From Saturnia japonica (taxonomy: Eukaryota; Arthropoda; Insecta; Lepidoptera; Saturniidae), in assembly GCA_033032175.1 (NCBI GenBank), contig CM065322.1:16926001-16990000 (forward strand): a DNA stretch of 64,000 nt, given 5' to 3'. The notes under the pieces were generated by a model. That model was not told the DNA's origin and searched no databases. It saw only the letters and a list, made by a program, of their open reading frames with translations. Every line of letters starts with the position of its first letter. Within the stretch, counting starts at the first letter, position 1. A program made the position numbers and the translations under genes. Below are positions 35,690-46,857 of the stretch, piece after piece.

Positions 35690-36525
35690 TTTTCAAGGAT
35701 CTGGAAAGGGAAGGGCAACGCATCAACGCATCAATGTAAACGGCGAGTAAATCACTTACAGGTACGGTATGCCGACGACATATTATTCATAGCTTAGACC
35801 ACAGAGGATTTTAGTCTAATGCTTGAACGTAGATGCTCCGAAAGACTATGTCATAAAATAAACATGGCCAAACGAAGGTCATGTCGAAAGTTTAACTTCC
35901 GTACAGTTGTTATTGACTATGTTAATGTGGAACAAACTGTCCTGTTAGGTACGTCCAACTTCGAAACAGAGGTTAGTCGTCGTATCCAAATTGGCTGGGC
36001 ATCTTTCTGGAAGCTATGTAACGTTTTTTTTTTCCAAAACATGGTATCTCGTTTATGTTTAACCTGTATGTATTGCCTGCCAGTCGTGACATATGGTACT
36101 GAGACATGGCCACTCACGATGGGCCTCATATGAAAACTCTTGATCACTCAAAGAGAAATGGAGCGTGCTATTCTCAGAGTATCTCTGCGTGATCGAATCC
36201 GAAACAAACAGATCCGTAGTAGAAACAAAGTAACCGGTATGTGACGATGTCCGATGTGAGGACTACCTCAGATTAGCTAAACATATGTGGCAGTAGGCGA
36301 AGCACATTACTCGTAGAACGAATGATCGATGGGCCGAAGAGTTCTGAGGTAGCGATCAAATATCGGAAGATGCACCGTGGGAAGACTCGCTACAAGGTGT
36401 ACCCACAAACTGTTGAAGGTTGCGGTTACCCCTTGGATGTGAGTAGCTCAGAATCGGTCGTTGTGATAACTTTTGGAAGAGGCTTAATATGTGTATCAGT
36501 GAACGTCTTTCAGCTAAATGGGTAG
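35690..36525 (+). pseudogene. RTE-type LINE reverse transcriptase, decayed C-terminal half
   Basis: RT motif C is visible at about 35765 as RYADDILFIA just before a stop. Further on: LCHKINMAKRRS, SNFETEVSRRIQIGWASFWKL and LPVVTYGTETWPLTMGLI at 35980-36130, all diagnostic of the RTE thumb/C-terminal region. Several frameshifts and stops. The end near 36490-36525 (GAGGCTTAATATGTGTATCAG) matches the tail at 35195. The 104-codon ORF inside is part of this relic, not a host gene. Confidence 0.8.
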
Positions 36526-36582
36526 ATGGAATATTTGATTAAACAACTAGATAATGTACTACGTGAAGCTGTGGAATCATCT

Positions 36583-36780
36583 CCTGACGAATGTGTTCCT
36601 TTATTCTTACGACATCGAGTCCTTCAAGACGTGAAGATATATTTATGCAGGCTGGCATGACAGCAGCGACCGCCGATGCATTTTGATCTCTCGGTGGTCG
36701 TCGTTGTGTTTGTATTGTACTGTGCTTACCGTCAGAGACAGTACCTACCGTCAATGTGGCGAACTATTATAAAAAAAACT
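36583..36780 (+). repeat. interspersed repeat G, copy 2
   Basis: Homologous to 13402-13625. Directly follows the RTE relic and ends GCGAACTATTATAAAAAAAA-like sequence. Confidence 0.55.
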
Positions 36781-37025
36781 TTTTGTAAAACGTTATTTAT
36801 GTGTGGAATTTTTGTGGACGACCAGCTTCACTTGTTCATTATTTATAAGTCTTAAGAATTTCATTGAATACCTAACTGTTGCAAACAAGCACTAGGTATA
36901 TAGAAAGCACAAATACTGATATGTATTACCTAAGTAATCCTTAAATGTAAAACATAACAGGATGTTCCATAACTGTATAAGTATATATTATGATAGGCAA
37001 TAAATCCTTATACGGGGAGACTACA

Positions 37026-37137
37026 ATGACATCAGCGGGGTTTCCTTCGGCGATACGAACTGAGAATTTCTCTTTTATTTGTCAGCGAAAGGTTTACGGG
37101 TTCGCACAGTTTTACGCGGTCCTCCAGTTACTAAACT
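37026..37137 (+). CDS. possible short coding exon, unknown
   Basis: ATG at 37026 (CTACAATGACA) opens a 37-codon frame (MTSAGFPSAIRTENFSFICQ onward) that ends at a strong 5' splice site AAACT|GTAAGTAAT at 37137/37138. Base composition is clearly less AT-rich than the flanks. No domain is recognised and no partner exon found. A mobile-element remnant is the main alternative. Confidence 0.22.
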
Positions 37138-37984
37138 GTAAGTAATACATCATTAGTTTTTCTTTTGAGTTTGTTGTAGGTAAATCTTCGCGGTTACAAA
37201 ACTGGTTAATTCGTTCATGTCTAGTTTTTTTATGGAGTGTGATATTTTATATTATGGCGTTGTGTCACACAGTTTATGATTAAAATTATGATTGTAACAT
37301 ATGCTGTTGTTATGTTTAACTCTATGAATTTTATAATAATTGAACACAATATTTGTAAACACCTAAACGAATGATATAGTTGAAAACACGATTTACTTTT
37401 TTGCTATAATAATAATGTCAGGAGTTATATGAATTGTTTTTAATATCTACATTACATTTTAGAGGTATTGGTCCGGGTACTGGTTTAATGATTTGGAATT
37501 TAATCATACAATTGACCTTAGGTTTTTGTGAATGAAAAGTTCGTGACGAAATCATGTCGTCATTCTCGTGTTCAAAATTTGAACCCAAGCGCCTATAAAT
37601 TAACCCGGGTAACTCAAACAGAAAACCAGTCCCGTTTCATATTATCACTTAATGTCAGATGTGATTGAGGTCAGACACTTTACCTGCAATATAAACCAGG
37701 GGAAAGTTGAAACATATGTGTCATATAATTCGAAAACCCTTTTAAACATAGCGATTAAATTTGGTGTCTTGCGTTTTTTTTTTGTATAATAGTACAACAG
37801 TGATGATACAGTGCCTGATGGTAATTAAAATCTGGATATTCACCGACTGGCCGAAGCATTACGCCTTATGTAAAACACTATAACGGGATGTTCACTATAT
37901 ATATGGTAGTCACGAGCCAATTTAGCTGTGCAGTTCCACCACCCTGCTATTGACATTTTTTGTTAAAACTCAAAAAAGTCTTTA

Positions 37985-38100
37985 TTCAATTTAGGCCCTA
38001 AGAAGGCACTTATGAACGTTAAAACACTATTGGCGGTTCGGAAAATATCCTAGTCATCGAGAAGAACCGGCAAGAAACTCGATCAGGATTTTCTTTTATC
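37985..38100. repeat. interspersed repeat E, copy 1
   Basis: Shares TTTAGGCCCTAAGAAGGCA, GAACGTTAAAA, TCGAGAAGAACCGGCAAGAA and ACTCGATCA with 63285-63410. Confidence 0.65.
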
Positions 38101-38104
38101 TCAA

Positions 38105-39000
38105 GTCCCCGCAATGTCGACACCAGCTTTTGACGTATATTTATCTAACAGCCAGTACCGAAATAGCCTTTTATACGTCCGGTGCGAACTTCTATATCTG
38201 CGTCCTCCAAAAATTTGATTGTAGGTATTGTTTGTGGCCCTGGTTTGGTCATTTCTGCACCCCACCAGAGTCTGTGCCCTGTACTTGGGCACCGCCGCGC
38301 CGGTTCAGTCCTAGTTAGGGCACTGCTAACAGCGGCCACTGTTAATAATAATAGTAGGTACTATTTCACAAAGAAAACAAGAAGAAGTAAATACCTACGT
38401 GGGAACTTAATAAAAATATCTAAAATAGTCTTCATTAGCATCCTTAGGCCTCCGCCCTTGCCTTACTTGTCCAACGCTAAATAAAAAACCTTTTGTCGTT
38501 TCTCGCTAAACAAATAATTACATTATCAGCTTTTAACTTCACTGTACCTACTGATGTTAATAATTACATAATATTCTTTTCCATTTTTCCGAAATGTTAA
38601 TCAAAAAAAAAAAAAAAAACAATTATGTTTATGAATAGCTGTACCTATATTATATTATTAATAGAAAACCTCGCGACTTTTCACGTTAATTACAATATAC
38701 CTAACATTTAAAAGGTTAAAAAAATTAGATTTTATTACTCAGATTGTGACTGAATTTAATTCAAACACAGTTCTACTCTCTATTTTTCAGAAATGTTGTA
38801 CATAGCATGTAAATATATGCCATACCTCATTTAAAATGCTATATAAATTTCAAAAATACTTTTAGAAATAGAATCTATGAAGTTTTGTAATGGTTTTGTA
38901 CACGGTAAGCTATGTCTTCTTCTTCTTCCTAACTTGGCAACCGCTCTTATTTAATGAAGAATATTACTGCCGTTATAGTATCATGTGTTATGACGATTCA
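38105..39000. other. no gene recognised
   Basis: Overlapping ORFs on both strands at 38101-38484 exclude one another and lack domains. AT-rich otherwise, with a poly-A run near 38605. Confidence 0.4.
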
Positions 39001-39004
39001 GTAT

Positions 39005-39235
39005 CCTAACAAGATGGTGGCTCCCTTGTTAGAACTTTCTAGGAATTTTTTGTGGGAACTTGGAGTGAATGCTTTCAGCTTATATTTATAATCCACTTCA
39101 CTTATGCACAAAAACCAAACTATATCACGCAAAACGCCACCAATATTACATAATATAGGGTCAAAAACTTAAAATAATGAATTCAAAATAAAAGTCACAA
39201 CATGTCACTTCAAGATCCCGCCAAAAACTCCCGGT
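39005..39235. repeat. MITE-like repeat B, copy 2
   Basis: AACAAGATGGTGGCTCCCTT, ATATCACGCAAAACGCCACC, AATATTACATAATATAGGGT and CAAGATCCCGCCAAAAACTC match copies 1 and 3. Confidence 0.7.
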
Positions 39236-39914
39236 AAGCTATAATAATAAAATATGTAACGAGACAAAGAAATTAATGTGTAATAAACGGGTGCAGCTGC
39301 GGCCATTCTTAGTGTAATATAAACACAAAGATCTGTGATTCATAAAGTTAACATAATTTATAGATTTTAAGTTCCGTTTGTTTATTACGTAAATAAGCAT
39401 TCATACATATATTATATTATCCTTAGTTTTAATCAAAAATGTTAAACTACTGTATACAATTGTACGAGTATACGGAATATACTTATTACGAAAATAATTT
39501 GTTAATTAGTTACTGGTCAACTATTAATTCCGTCTAATTAAAATTTATTGATTAAAAAACCTTAATCTCATGAAGAATCATTAGTCTCTAAGTCTACAAG
39601 AGACGATTCAAGCAGAATCATGAAGACATTTTTTGGCATGACTATAAACCAGTTTAAAAGCAAGAGCTTCGCCCACAGAAACGGCAAGTTAAATTTAAAA
39701 GTGAGGCTGTGGTGATTATTACGTATTTATTTGTGACGTTTGGTTCGTTTTTCTTAAACTAGATTGGTTTCGCATACTCAATTCCAAAAGAGGACATTTC
39801 TCACTAAACACTGTCTTTGAAGCGCGTCAATGGTTTTCCAACTCTTTCGTGCATGCACTATACTACAGCATCAAGCAAGATACTCCGTAGCATGCATCTT
39901 AGCCAACGAAGATG

Positions 39915-40235
39915 TTTTTTTTAGAACTGACCTTACTGTTAGCCTTAGGAGCCCTATCCTAAAACAGAGCCGCTGATGGCTTTTACAGCTTTACCGGGCT
40001 TGTGGGCGAGGGGCTTAAAGCACTCGGCTGCGAAAGCGTGGGCAACATGCGCGCAAAGGTGCCAAAGTGGCCGGACCTCGGCTTGGGCTGTTGCCGCAAT
40101 TGCATCTGATTCGCGATCTGACTAATTCCCTATCCGTAAAATTCGAGTTAAACTAACATGTATATATATATATACATGTTCCCCGCATTCTGGGAGGAAG
40201 AGAAGAAACATGTGTATATGTATTTAGTGATCTGA
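39915..40235 (-). repeat. retroposon R1, copy 4 (full-length)
   Basis: Spans the whole family from GTTAGCCTTAGGAGCCC through CTGACTAATTCCCTATCC to the far end with CATGTTCCCC...GGAGGAAG and ACATGTGTATATGTATTTAG. A short run of T at 39915 marks the A-tail. Confidence 0.75.
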
Positions 40236-40461
40236 AACCAACGAAGAAGTCTTTGTTATAAAGTAGCTGTATAGTCTAGGCTGTAGGCTGGATAGTTGAG
40301 CCATTTCTAGGGCTCTGTCATCTGTGACACTGTTTGTCATGAAGAATACAACTTATATAGTTATTGAGACGTTTAAAATAAAACTAGATACATTAACATT
40401 TATGAAAACTTTATTAACAGCGTTCTATTAAAGTGTAATCACTTTAATGTAACTATTATAA

Positions 40462-40835
40462 CTAGCGATCGCCCTAAGCTCGAAATTTGACCAGCGACTT
40501 ATAGATCGTAGACTGTTTTCTTTTTGACATTTGCAGTATTCATGAACCTAACAATGAGTACTATCTACATCACTTGCTGTTACTTTACGTTGAGTGACAA
40601 TGTCAATATTTTGGGGGGTCTATGTTCAGTGGCACTGGTCAGGTTATGATCTGCAGTATTAATTTATTTTATTTAATATATTAGTAACAGATATTATAGA
40701 TACATTTTAGCTTTCTGCACTCCTCCATATAAACTTTAACCATGCCAAATCTCATAGTCTTCCGTGCACGCAATACGCTTAAGAAAGGGTAGAAAGTTTT
40801 TGGTTCACGTATTAATCTAATAATAATATTATACA
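40462..40835 (-). repeat. Helitron-like repeat, family H3
   Basis: Minus strand ends GGGCGATCGCTAG at 40462 followed by T, like the copy ending at 17116. Contains GACATTGTCACTCAACG and AACCATGCCAAATCTCATAG (plus-strand reading). Confidence 0.65.
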
Positions 40836-40972
40836 TCTGAATATTGGATTAATTACGTATTTTACAGGTTAATTGTATATTTTTGTTATATCATTCATTA
40901 AACAGTAATTGTAAAAACTGTATTAAAATGAAATCAGTAGAAGTAGAAGTATTGGTTGATTAGCAAATATGT

Positions 40973-41302
40973 TAGTCGACATACAAATTGGAATATTGCG
41001 AACACTATTCTCGGACAGTATACCAGTCTAACATACCTAAAGACCACGCAATGAAAATGAATAAATATTACGATCTATGTAATGAGCTAACCAAAAACGG
41101 CTATGCGGTTAACTTGTATGCGGTGGAAGTAGGAGCGAGAGGTATTACAGCGAAATCTCTCTATAACTTGCTAAAATACCTCAGCCTGTCGAGAACTGCA
41201 GTAAGTTTTATCTTAGAACGGGTAACTAAAGCAGCATTAACAGGCTCTTACAAAATCTGGCTTGGCAGGGAGGGTAACGAGGGCAGTCAAGGTGAGCACT
41301 GA
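40973..41302 (+). pseudogene. C-terminal fragment of an unclassified retroelement protein
   Basis: Open frame of about 105 codons ending at 41302, without a proper start. Marks: KMNKYYDLCNELTKNGY, VEVGARGITAKSLYNLLKYL, LERVTKAALTGSYKIWLGRE. This EVGARG-type block is, as I recall it, the end of RT-like ORFs in uncharacterised animal retroelements. It is followed by a tail (41303-41545) found again elsewhere in the window, which supports a mobile origin. Truncated on the 5' side. Confidence 0.5.
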
Positions 41303-41545
41303 TGTGCATCATAAGGGGGCCCCTTAAACCTACACCTGGGTCGCAAGTCCCGGGGGCTGACCGTGTTTCCCGATCACTGTCACACGATGGATCCGGCACT
41401 CGCACGGTGAATCCATGGAATGCTAAGATGTTTATCTCTTAGCACGGTACTCCGCCTAACGGCGAGCACAGTATAATACAAAAACAACAGCGATCAAAAA
41501 GAGATAACGAATCCATCCCCAGTCGTCATTGTCATGCTGGCCTAC
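41303..41545 (+). repeat. 3' tail of the EVGARG retroelement
   Basis: Contains AAGGGGGCCCCTTAAACC, TTTCCCGATCACTGTCACAC, GATGGATCCGGCACTCG and GCACAGTATAATACAAAAAC. Pieces recur at 62700-62815 and 15165-15240, always on the plus strand. Confidence 0.65.
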
Positions 41546-41743
41546 AAACTAAAAAAGTGTCACTGTGACCAAATGGACAATAGTCGCGACACAATAGGGC
41601 TGATCGAGAAACTCGACATGTTTAAGCGTGCCCTATGACGAGTTTTAAACCTGGTGCATGGTGGTGGCGATCCAATCAATAGGTGCATGCAGAAGCCGTT
41701 ATAACTTATTACCACGACATTTCAGATAATCGGCTGCTACAAG

Positions 41744-41850
41744 ATGAAATTCCTGGGTTCATTTTTAATGATGATATTTATGAATGGTTTCATAAACTGC
41801 AATGAAGTTAACGATCTCCAAGTGTCTTACAATCCGGCAGAGTTATTGTC
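41744..41850 (+). CDS. secreted protein gene, exon 1
   Basis: Signal peptide plus NEVNDLQVSYNPAELL and two bases of a Ser codon. Donor TTGTC|GTAAGTG. Intron 1 is 907 bp. Confidence 0.83.
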
Positions 41851-44800
41851 GTAAGTGTTTACTTGTGTATTTTGTTAGTTCAGGTTATTAATGTCCCCAC
41901 AACGGCGGTTTCAAAACGAGGGTTATGATTTCATCAGATCATGTATGTATGTTTATCTGTTCCCGCATATCATCTAAACTACCTATCATAATTTAAAAAA
42001 CGAGGTGTCGTTAGTAGCGTCTTGATCGTCCGTTGTGACCTCAAACTAAATGCAATAGGACGCATTGAAAAGGACGTAAATTCCTGTATTGAAATATATT
42101 TTAGTAATGTATCTTGTTGGGTTTAAATTGAAAGGAATTTGAAAAATATAAATGGTTTTTTTTTCCAGAGTCCGATGTTTTACGTAGTCGGGTTTTAGTT
42201 TTTTTATTTAACTTGCTTTGCTTAAAATTATATCAATCTGCTTCAGTGTTGCGGGAACTTAATTGGTCGTATCAATTACTTATTTTTAGTTTGTTGACTT
42301 TTTACCTGACTGTGAAAAAGGAGGGTTATGTTTTTCGAGCGTATGTACGTATATTTCTTTGCGATGATCTGTACCCTAAACGGCTTGATTGACTTTACTA
42401 TACGAGGCGTCGTTAGATTCGTGATAATTGTGGGAGTGACATAGGCTATACATTATTTATGTATGACGTTTGGGAATCAAGGAAAAAATATTTTTTTTAG
42501 TCGTATATTTTTGTTGCAGTCTGGTTGTTTGTTTCCTTTTTCATACATGATAGTTTAGTTGTTGTGAAATTGTGATAATTTTGCAAAGGTAACAAGTTGA
42601 ATTGTGAGTTATCCTAGAACATTTTAGTAATGACCAATACATAACATAAAGTGAATTTGTGTGTTATACATAGCGGTCAGGCAAGATTGTGGTCTGGCTA
42701 TTAGTGAGATTAATAGTTCACTTGAATTCCTTAAGTATGTTCTTTTGCAATTTTCAGGAATATCTTTGGCACTAAAATAACATACTTAAATGAGAATAGA
42801 GATGCAATGAACTTCGGTAAGGAAACACTATTGGAAGACAACAAACCGCGACAAAACGATTTCGTGTTTAATCAAGAGAGACCTTTAATGTTTGAAGATG
42901 ATGAACAGAATTCTGATGATGGAATTCCAGAATTCCAAGATCAGAATAAGAAGAAACGTAGACGGCGGCGCAGGAAGCCTAAAAATCAATTTTTACCAGG
43001 TTCGGGTGATTCGTTTCATCAAAGACCAACTCAAAGTTCGTTTGGAGCAAACCCTTATGTAAATCCAGACTTCTATGCGTCTTATTACAGTAAGTTACTT
43101 GTTAATAATAAATGAAATGTGTTTTTTTATTCAAATAATGTAACTTTGAACTGTTGAAAGTAAATATTATGGAAAACATTTTTTTACTTTGCTCAAAAAA
43201 TTGTCTTTATTTCGAGAAAATTATTATCTCACAACATCTTAGAGAATACTATCTATGGAAAATCATCGATTTAATATTGTCATGTTTTTAATATAATTTT
43301 TTTTTAATGAAAGTTCGGTTGAATTTACTGGCTTTTCGATCAGCTAACAAATTGCGCCAATGGGATGATCTTTCCATCTTCTGCGACTACTTTAGATTTT
43401 GCAGTAGATTTACTTTAGATTTCTTTATTCAAATATTTTTTGTATAGTATTATAACTAAAGGAATATTGTATATTGAAATAATGGTTCGTATATATTGTA
43501 ATGTTCGTTTTAATTCCGTAACAAAGAAGTAAACCAACTTCGATGATTTTGATCAGTTTCCTGGTGTATCTTCGAAGTTAAAGGTCCAATGCCAATTAAA
43601 TGAAAATAGGATCATCCTTGAGGTATCCTCTATCCAAAAAAAAAAAGAATCATCCAAATAGATTCATAAACAAAGACGTTATGGCTGAACATCCATTAAA
43701 AAAAAACTTACATTCGAATTGAGTAACCTACGGGAGATCGGTTAATAAAGAAAACCAACTTCATAGATTTTGGGATGTTCCCAGAATCTTTGAAGTCCAA
43801 TGTCAGTGAAATATGAACAACTTTGATGGTCTTCCCTATCCAAGAAAAAAATAATCATCTAAATCGGTTCACAAACAAAGAAATTACAGTACAAATTTAG
43901 AACAATCCTCCGTTTTTAAATTACAGTACAAATTTAGAACAATCCTCCGTTTTTAAATTACAGTACAAATTTAGAACAATCCTCCGTTTTTAAATTACAG
44001 TACAAATTTAGAACAATCCTCCATTTTTAAATTACAGAACAAATTTAGAACAATCCTCCGTTTTTAAATTACAGTACAAATTTAGAACAATCCTCCGTTT
44101 TTAAAATCGGTTAAAAAGAATTCAACAATATTTTCAAATTATAAAAGATGTTTTATGTCTCTGAAAGACAACGAAGACGTCCTAATTGACCAAGTCATAC
44201 ATTCAAAGCTGAAATATTATTTACAGGGTGGCCTCGTTATCAAAGACCGTCAACAGCAACGGAAGCTCTTTCGGCGATCTCTGCAGCTCTAACTTCGATC
44301 GCACTGTATGATGATCAGCAGTGTGTTCCTCGGCTTCTCTGTGAGGCAGCTGGTGGTGGGACACTGGGCTCGGCATCACTTATGCAATCAATTACTGGCT
44401 TACAACCCCTCCTCACGTGAGTATTGATGTCTGTAAATATTTGTTTTATTAAATCTTATTATTTATTCACCTACGTGTTATCTTGTTTAAGTAAACTTTA
44501 GCTGTAGATCTTGTTTTCGTACAGCCTCATTTTTAATCAATAATAAGTTATACAATACTATATTTTAGTATAATGATATCCTCAAATTCTGAAATTTATC
44601 TTTTACTTATATTCACAGCCTCCTGTCAGTATACAATGGCATCAGTACATCTCCGCTCTTCATTTTCGGTCGTGCAGTTTTCCTCGGGATAACCTCTAAA
44701 GGCAATCCTGGGACTTGCCGTTACGCCTACTCCCAATGTCCAACAGATCCCGAACAATTAGTGCACTACTTAAACAACCACAACGGCGGTTTCTTTAGAT

Positions 44801-45552
44801 TCTTCAGTGCACCACAAGGTCAACAGAGCCTGAATCAGTTTTACAACCAACTATCAGGAAGCTATGGCCTCTATCAACCAAATGTACATCCACATCAAAA
44901 TAATTTTCAAATTGATCAAACAAATTATGGCTACGGATTTTACCAACCAAACCAACAGAATGAAGATGGAAATCATCTGCAAGATCAAGGTTATGGTCTT
45001 TACAAACCAAATGTTTTAAATAATCAACAAACTTACAGCTCTACTTACAAACATGATAAATTTAAATTTGAAAATGATAATGATTTTGAGAAACGTATTC
45101 TAAACAGTCCTAGTAACAATTTCTTAGAGGACGATATTATTAACGAATATGGAGATACGAAATTGACTTTTCCAGGTAACAGAGAATTTTATGAAAGAGA
45201 TAATATAAGATATGATAAAAGACTTAAATTCCCAGATGAAAGATTTAAAGACACTGTTGATTCAAGCAATCAGGATATTTACAATGATGATCAAATTGAA
45301 GAATATAAAAGAAGGGGTAAACGTATTATATTCCCTGAGAATGATAGATACACTATTAAAAATAAATATATTAATAAACATACAACAAAAATAAATGTTA
45401 ATGATTACGTTTTTGATTATAAACATAATTTTTATATTAAAAAGATGAATTATAGTGATGATGGTCTTAGAACTGTTTATGTAGTTAGAGGTAACGGAGA
45501 TCCAAATCATCCTGAAATTGTTAAAGTTAAACCTGGAGAATCTGTTTTATAA
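41744..45552 (+). CDS. secreted protein with DM4/12-like four-cysteine domain, 520 aa, four exons
   Basis: Complete gene. Exons 41744-41850, 42758-43089, 44227-44416, 44619-45552; total 1563 nt, junction phases 2, 1, 2 consistent. Residues 1-19 (MKFLGSFLMMIFMNGFINC) are a signal peptide, so it is secreted or luminal. Residues 36-146 are acidic, then a Lys/Arg cluster (KKKRRRRRRKPKN), a possible processing or matrix-binding site. Residues about 147-260 hold CVPRLLCEAAGGG, SITGLQPLLTLLSVYNG, GRAVFLGI and CRYAYSQCP: C-x5-C and C-x6-C spaced as in the insect DM4/12 family, which has no known function. The tail is Asn/Gln/Tyr/Asp-rich with YGLYQPNV, YGFYQPNQ and YGLYKPNV. ATG 41744 is the first in-frame start before the signal peptide. 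Gene structure is firm; the family call is inference. Confidence 0.85.
41890..42120. repeat. interspersed repeat C, diverged copy in intron 1
   Basis: AACGAGGTGTCGTTAGTAGCG and a preceding GAGGGTTATG echo 42320-42450 and 58915-59050. Confidence 0.45.
42315..42550. repeat. interspersed repeat C, copy in intron 1
   Basis: AAAAAGGAGGGTTATGTTTT, ACGAGGCGTCGTTAGATTCG, GTGGGAGTGACATAGGCTAT and TTTGTTTCCTTTTT match 58905-59185. It begins with the sequence typical of an element inserted in lepidopteran introns. Confidence 0.7.
42758..43089 (+). CDS. secreted protein gene, exon 2
   Basis: Acceptor TTGCAATTTTCAG|GAATA. Encodes SNIFGTKITYLNENRD, an acidic stretch MFEDDEQNSDDG and the basic cluster. 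Donor TATTACA|GTAAGT. Intron 2 is 1137 bp and carries the 37-bp tandem repeat. Confidence 0.87.
43526..43880. repeat. interspersed repeat D, two adjacent copies in intron 2
   Basis: Copy a (43526-43690) and copy b (43745-43880) share AACCAACTTC, a GAAGTCCAATG.CAGT / GGTCCAATGCCAAT segment, and ATCATC.AAAT.G.TTCA.AAACAAAG endings. A third copy is at 59650-59805. The tandem repeat follows copy b directly. Confidence 0.65.
43881..44102. repeat. 37-bp minisatellite, six copies
   Basis: Unit AAATTACAGTACAAATTTAG + AACAATCCTCCGTTTTT, repeated six times with no length variation (43881, 43918, 43955, 43992, 44029, 44066). Only two substitutions seen, both around copies 4-5 (CCATTTTT and ACAGAACA). 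It lies in intron 2 of the secreted-protein gene. Units abut with no spacers. Confidence 0.97.
44227..44416 (+). CDS. secreted protein gene, exon 3
   Basis: Acceptor TTATTTACAG|GGTGG. Encodes RWPRYQRPSTATEALSAI and the first Cys pair CVPRLLCEAAGGG. Donor CTCAC|GTGAGT. Too short and start-less to show as an independent ORF; found from splice phase and composition. Confidence 0.85.
44619..45552 (+). CDS. secreted protein gene, exon 4 and stop
   Basis: Acceptor TATTCACAG|CCTCC. Encodes LLSVYNGISTSPLFIFGRAV, the second Cys pair, then the low-complexity tail with three YG(L/F)Y(Q/K)PN repeats, and ends KVKPGESVL with TAA at 45550-45552. Confidence 0.88.
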
Positions 45553-45961
45553 GTATTGTTTCCTTCATTTATCACTTTTCATGTATATTTAAGAATTATC
45601 TTTATACTAATGTCAATGTTGAGATTTTTTAGTATTTTATATAATTTAGTATAATATTATGGCGTAGTTGCTTTGAGTTTTAGTAGTAGTCTTTGATTTG
45701 GTCGTCTGGCTAGCTTCCTCCCTCTACTTGAAAATCAGTTAAGATCAATTGGTATATTTTGGAAGCTTGAAAAAAGCTTCAAAAGCAGATTTTTCTTTAA
45801 AACAAGCACCTTTTGTTTTATTTAAGAAATATTTTTTCTACATCGACACGGTAGTATTATTACCTAGGTTAGATAACTCAAAAGCGTTAAGTCTCACTTT
45901 GTTTTGAGCACGAGGAGATTTATGAGGATCGACAAACCGTACAGATTTACCAATACACTTT

Positions 45962-46015
45962 AATAAAGTAGCGTGAAAATTTGTATAAGAAAAGTGTGAT
46001 AGTGTATTGAATAAA
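45962..46015 (+). terminator. candidate polyadenylation signals
   Basis: AATAAA at 45962-45967 and 46010-46015, 410-460 bp after the stop of the secreted-protein gene. Either would give a 3' UTR of about 430-490 nt. Confidence 0.5.
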
Positions 46016-46024
46016 AGCTCTTAA

Positions 46025-46470
46025 AAAGTGAAATATGTCTTTAAGTAAGTAAGAAATTAAGAGTATTACAGCTATCTATCTTTATTGTTGACTTACAAAG
46101 ATATAAACCTGTCCGAGTCCTCCGGGTCTCCACATACAATTAACTGATCAAAGTAAATTGGAGACAATAAATGGAAGCCGCAGCGCAGAACCAATTAACA
46201 ATAAGTCGTCCTTAACTTTATTTTTACGCTTTCAGATCGTTCACCTTTTTTTATTTCACTTAAGACAATTAAATTGTACGATACGATTAAATTTAATAAT
46301 GACTTATTTTTCAAACATGTTAAAGAAGATTAATTATTAAGCTTAAAAATCTTACTTAATTTAATAAACAGAGAAGTTAATAAATAGTGTCCATCCCATA
46401 ATTGCCTGGCCACGTAAAATTCACCGGAGCGAATGTTCGCGCGCTGCGAAAGGCGAAGCGTCTAGTGACT
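46025..46470. other. no feature recognised
   Basis: AT-rich spacer between the secreted-protein gene and an R1 retroposon; one unsupported 60-codon ORF. Confidence 0.4.
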
Positions 46471-46478
46471 AAAACAAT

Positions 46479-46800
46479 TTTTTTTTTTTTTTTTTTTGAA
46501 CTGACTACACTGTTAGCCTTAGGGGCCCTATCGTCAAACAGAGCCGCTGCGGCTTTTACAGCTTCACCGGACTTGGGGGCGAGCGCTTAGGGCACTCAGC
46601 CGCGAAAGTTTGTGACGACCCGCACGAGGGTGCCAGAGTGGCCGAACCTCGGCTCGGGCGGTCGTCGCGAATGCGAAAAAGTCGCGATCTAACTAATTCC
46701 CTAATCTTAAGAGAATTCGAACTAACTAGTATATACTCATATGCACGTTCCCCTCCACCCAGGAGGAAGGAGTGGACCATGCGTATGTGTATTTAATAAT
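46479..46800 (-). repeat. retroposon R1, copy 5 (full-length, long A-tail)
   Basis: An 18-19 base T run then GAACTGACTACACTGTTAGC, GAGCCGCTGCGGCTTTTACA, GGGGGCGAGCGCTTAGGGCA, and the far end with CCTCCACCCAGGAGGAAGGA. Best-preserved tail of the seven copies. Confidence 0.85.
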
Positions 46801-46857
46801 CGGAATGGTTTGACTAAAACAAAATATGTATGTACAGAAATATATTAACTAACCATG

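Noticed and set aside
35819..36133. 104-codon ORF as a host gene
   Set aside because: The residues match the RTE reverse transcriptase C-terminal region; stops and frameshifts surround it.
38101..38484. Four overlapping ORFs on both strands
   Set aside because: They exclude each other and show no domains.
43881..44102. CRISPR-like array
   Set aside because: The 37-bp units abut directly with no unique spacers, and the setting is an insect intron; it is a minisatellite.
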